A stretch of 5,526 bases of DNA. Source: Actinomycetota bacterium. GTDB lineage: Bacteria > Actinomycetota > Thermoleophilia > Solirubrobacterales > Solirubrobacteraceae. The notes under the pieces were generated by a model. The model was given only the letters and a program-made list of their open reading frames with translations, had not been told where the DNA came from and did not search any database. Both the position numbers and the translations under genes were made by a program. The stretch lies in assembly GCA_019348435.1 (NCBI GenBank), contig JAHWJM010000197.1:1-5526 (forward strand), given 5' to 3'. Numbering within the stretch: position 1 is the stretch's first letter; each line of letters starts with the position of its first letter. Positions 5,095 through 5,526 of the stretch are shown piece after piece.

Positions 5095-5526
5095 CTACAG
5101 GCCCTTCGGGTGGCGCGCGACGTACCCGTTCGTCGACCGTGTGGACGTCTGCCAGCGCGGCCCGGCGCCACCGGTGCCCGAGGTGTCCAGGCGCAGCCCG
5201 GCGATCACCGCGTACGTGTGGCCGGCGTTGGCGTAGACGGTGATCCACGATCCGGCGCCCGCCGCGCCGAAGCTCTTCAGGCCGGACGAGTCCACCGGCG
5301 CGGGCAGCAGGCCTGCCCCGATGAGCGCGTAGGAGACGGTGCCCGAGCAGTCGTAGCCGCTGTCCTCGACCTCTGCGTGGCCGCCGCCGTAGCGGTAGGG
5401 CTTGCCGACGATCCGGTTGGCCGAGATGATCGCTTCGCGTACCTCCGGTGGCGCCGAGGCCGGAACGGTCGCCGTCAGGCCGTCCGGAGCGATGACCGCC
5501 TTCTCCGTCGCCGTGGCGGCCGGCTC
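5095..5526 (-). CDS. NlpC/P60-like cell-wall peptidase, C-terminal part
   Basis: The right edge cuts the N-terminus; 143 residues up to the TAG at 5097-5095 are visible (residue 1 here is the codon at 5526-5524). After an Ala/Pro-rich linker come a helix (REAIISANRIVGKPYRYGGG, fragment residues 30-49) and then GYDCSGTVSYAL with the candidate catalytic Cys60. Next is DSSGLKSFGAAGAGSWITVY and GHTYAVIAGLRLDTSG with candidate His103. Cys followed by His in this setting is the NlpC/P60 papain-like layout used to cleave peptidoglycan stem peptides. The ending GPRW then GYVARHPKGL is one I associate with a group of such proteins in Solirubrobacterales-like genomes (recall, not a search). Spacing from Cys to His is short and the usual third polar residue is not clear, so activity is unproven. 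Signal peptide and any binding domains lie outside the window. Confidence 0.82.
   Translation of the reverse strand, partial: EPAATATEKAVIAPDGLTATVPASAPPEVREAIISANRIVGKPYRYGGGHAEVEDSGYDCSGTVSYALIGAGLLPAPVDSSGLKSFGAAGAGSWITVYANAGHTYAVIAGLRLDTSGTGGAGPRWQTSTRSTNGYVARHPKGL

Noticed and set aside
1..5526. tRNA, rRNA, insertion sequence, phage, toxin-antitoxin or defence genes
   Set aside because: Both strands were read for such signals. No transposase, integrase, terminal inverted repeat, tRNA-like fold or defence-type domain was seen.

Overview
The window is very GC-rich, with strong G/C bias at third codon positions. All seven genes read as ordinary chromosomal genes of a high-GC actinobacterium. 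The best lineage guess is Thermoleophilia (Solirubrobacterales or Gaiellales). That rests on recalled family resemblance: a coiled-coil plus Rpf-like lysozyme protein, an NlpC/P60-type protein with a characteristic C-terminus, and secreted enzymes ending in short Arg-rich beta-type tails. No database search backs it.

Layout. (1) Positions 1-422, minus: N-terminal part of a secreted family 5 (peptide/oligopeptide-type) solute-binding protein that runs off the left edge. (2) Positions 423-526: divergent intergenic region. (3) Positions 527-1537, plus: secreted long coiled-coil protein with a C-terminal transglycosylase/Rpf-like domain. (4) Positions 1582-2757, plus: secreted SGNH/GDSL esterase with a GTG start. 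(5) Positions 2783-3958, minus: secreted alpha/beta-hydrolase, convergent with the esterase across 25 bp that hold a GC hairpin. (6) Positions 3959-4076: intergenic, with a second, bulged hairpin just after the cytochrome gene. (7) Positions 4077-4607, minus: mono-haem cytochrome c with an Arg-Gly tail. (8) Positions 4604-5014, minus: four-helix membrane protein whose stop overlaps the cytochrome start as ATGA. (9) Positions 5095-5526, minus: C-terminal part of an NlpC/P60-like cell-wall peptidase that runs off the right edge.

Six of the seven proteins appear to act outside the cytoplasmic membrane or be anchored on its outer face, and the seventh is an integral membrane protein. Two are predicted peptidoglycan hydrolases, two are ester or acyl hydrolases, one is a nutrient-uptake receptor, and the membrane protein/cytochrome pair suggests a small redox unit. 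The only tight co-transcription signal is the 4-nt overlap of that pair.

I saw no mobile element, CRISPR array, tRNA, rRNA or phage gene. Nothing here amounts to a clear new defence or mobile system. The least explained items are the membrane protein/cytochrome pair with its Arg-Gly tail, the coiled-coil/Rpf fusion, and the C-terminal tails on the two convergent hydrolases.
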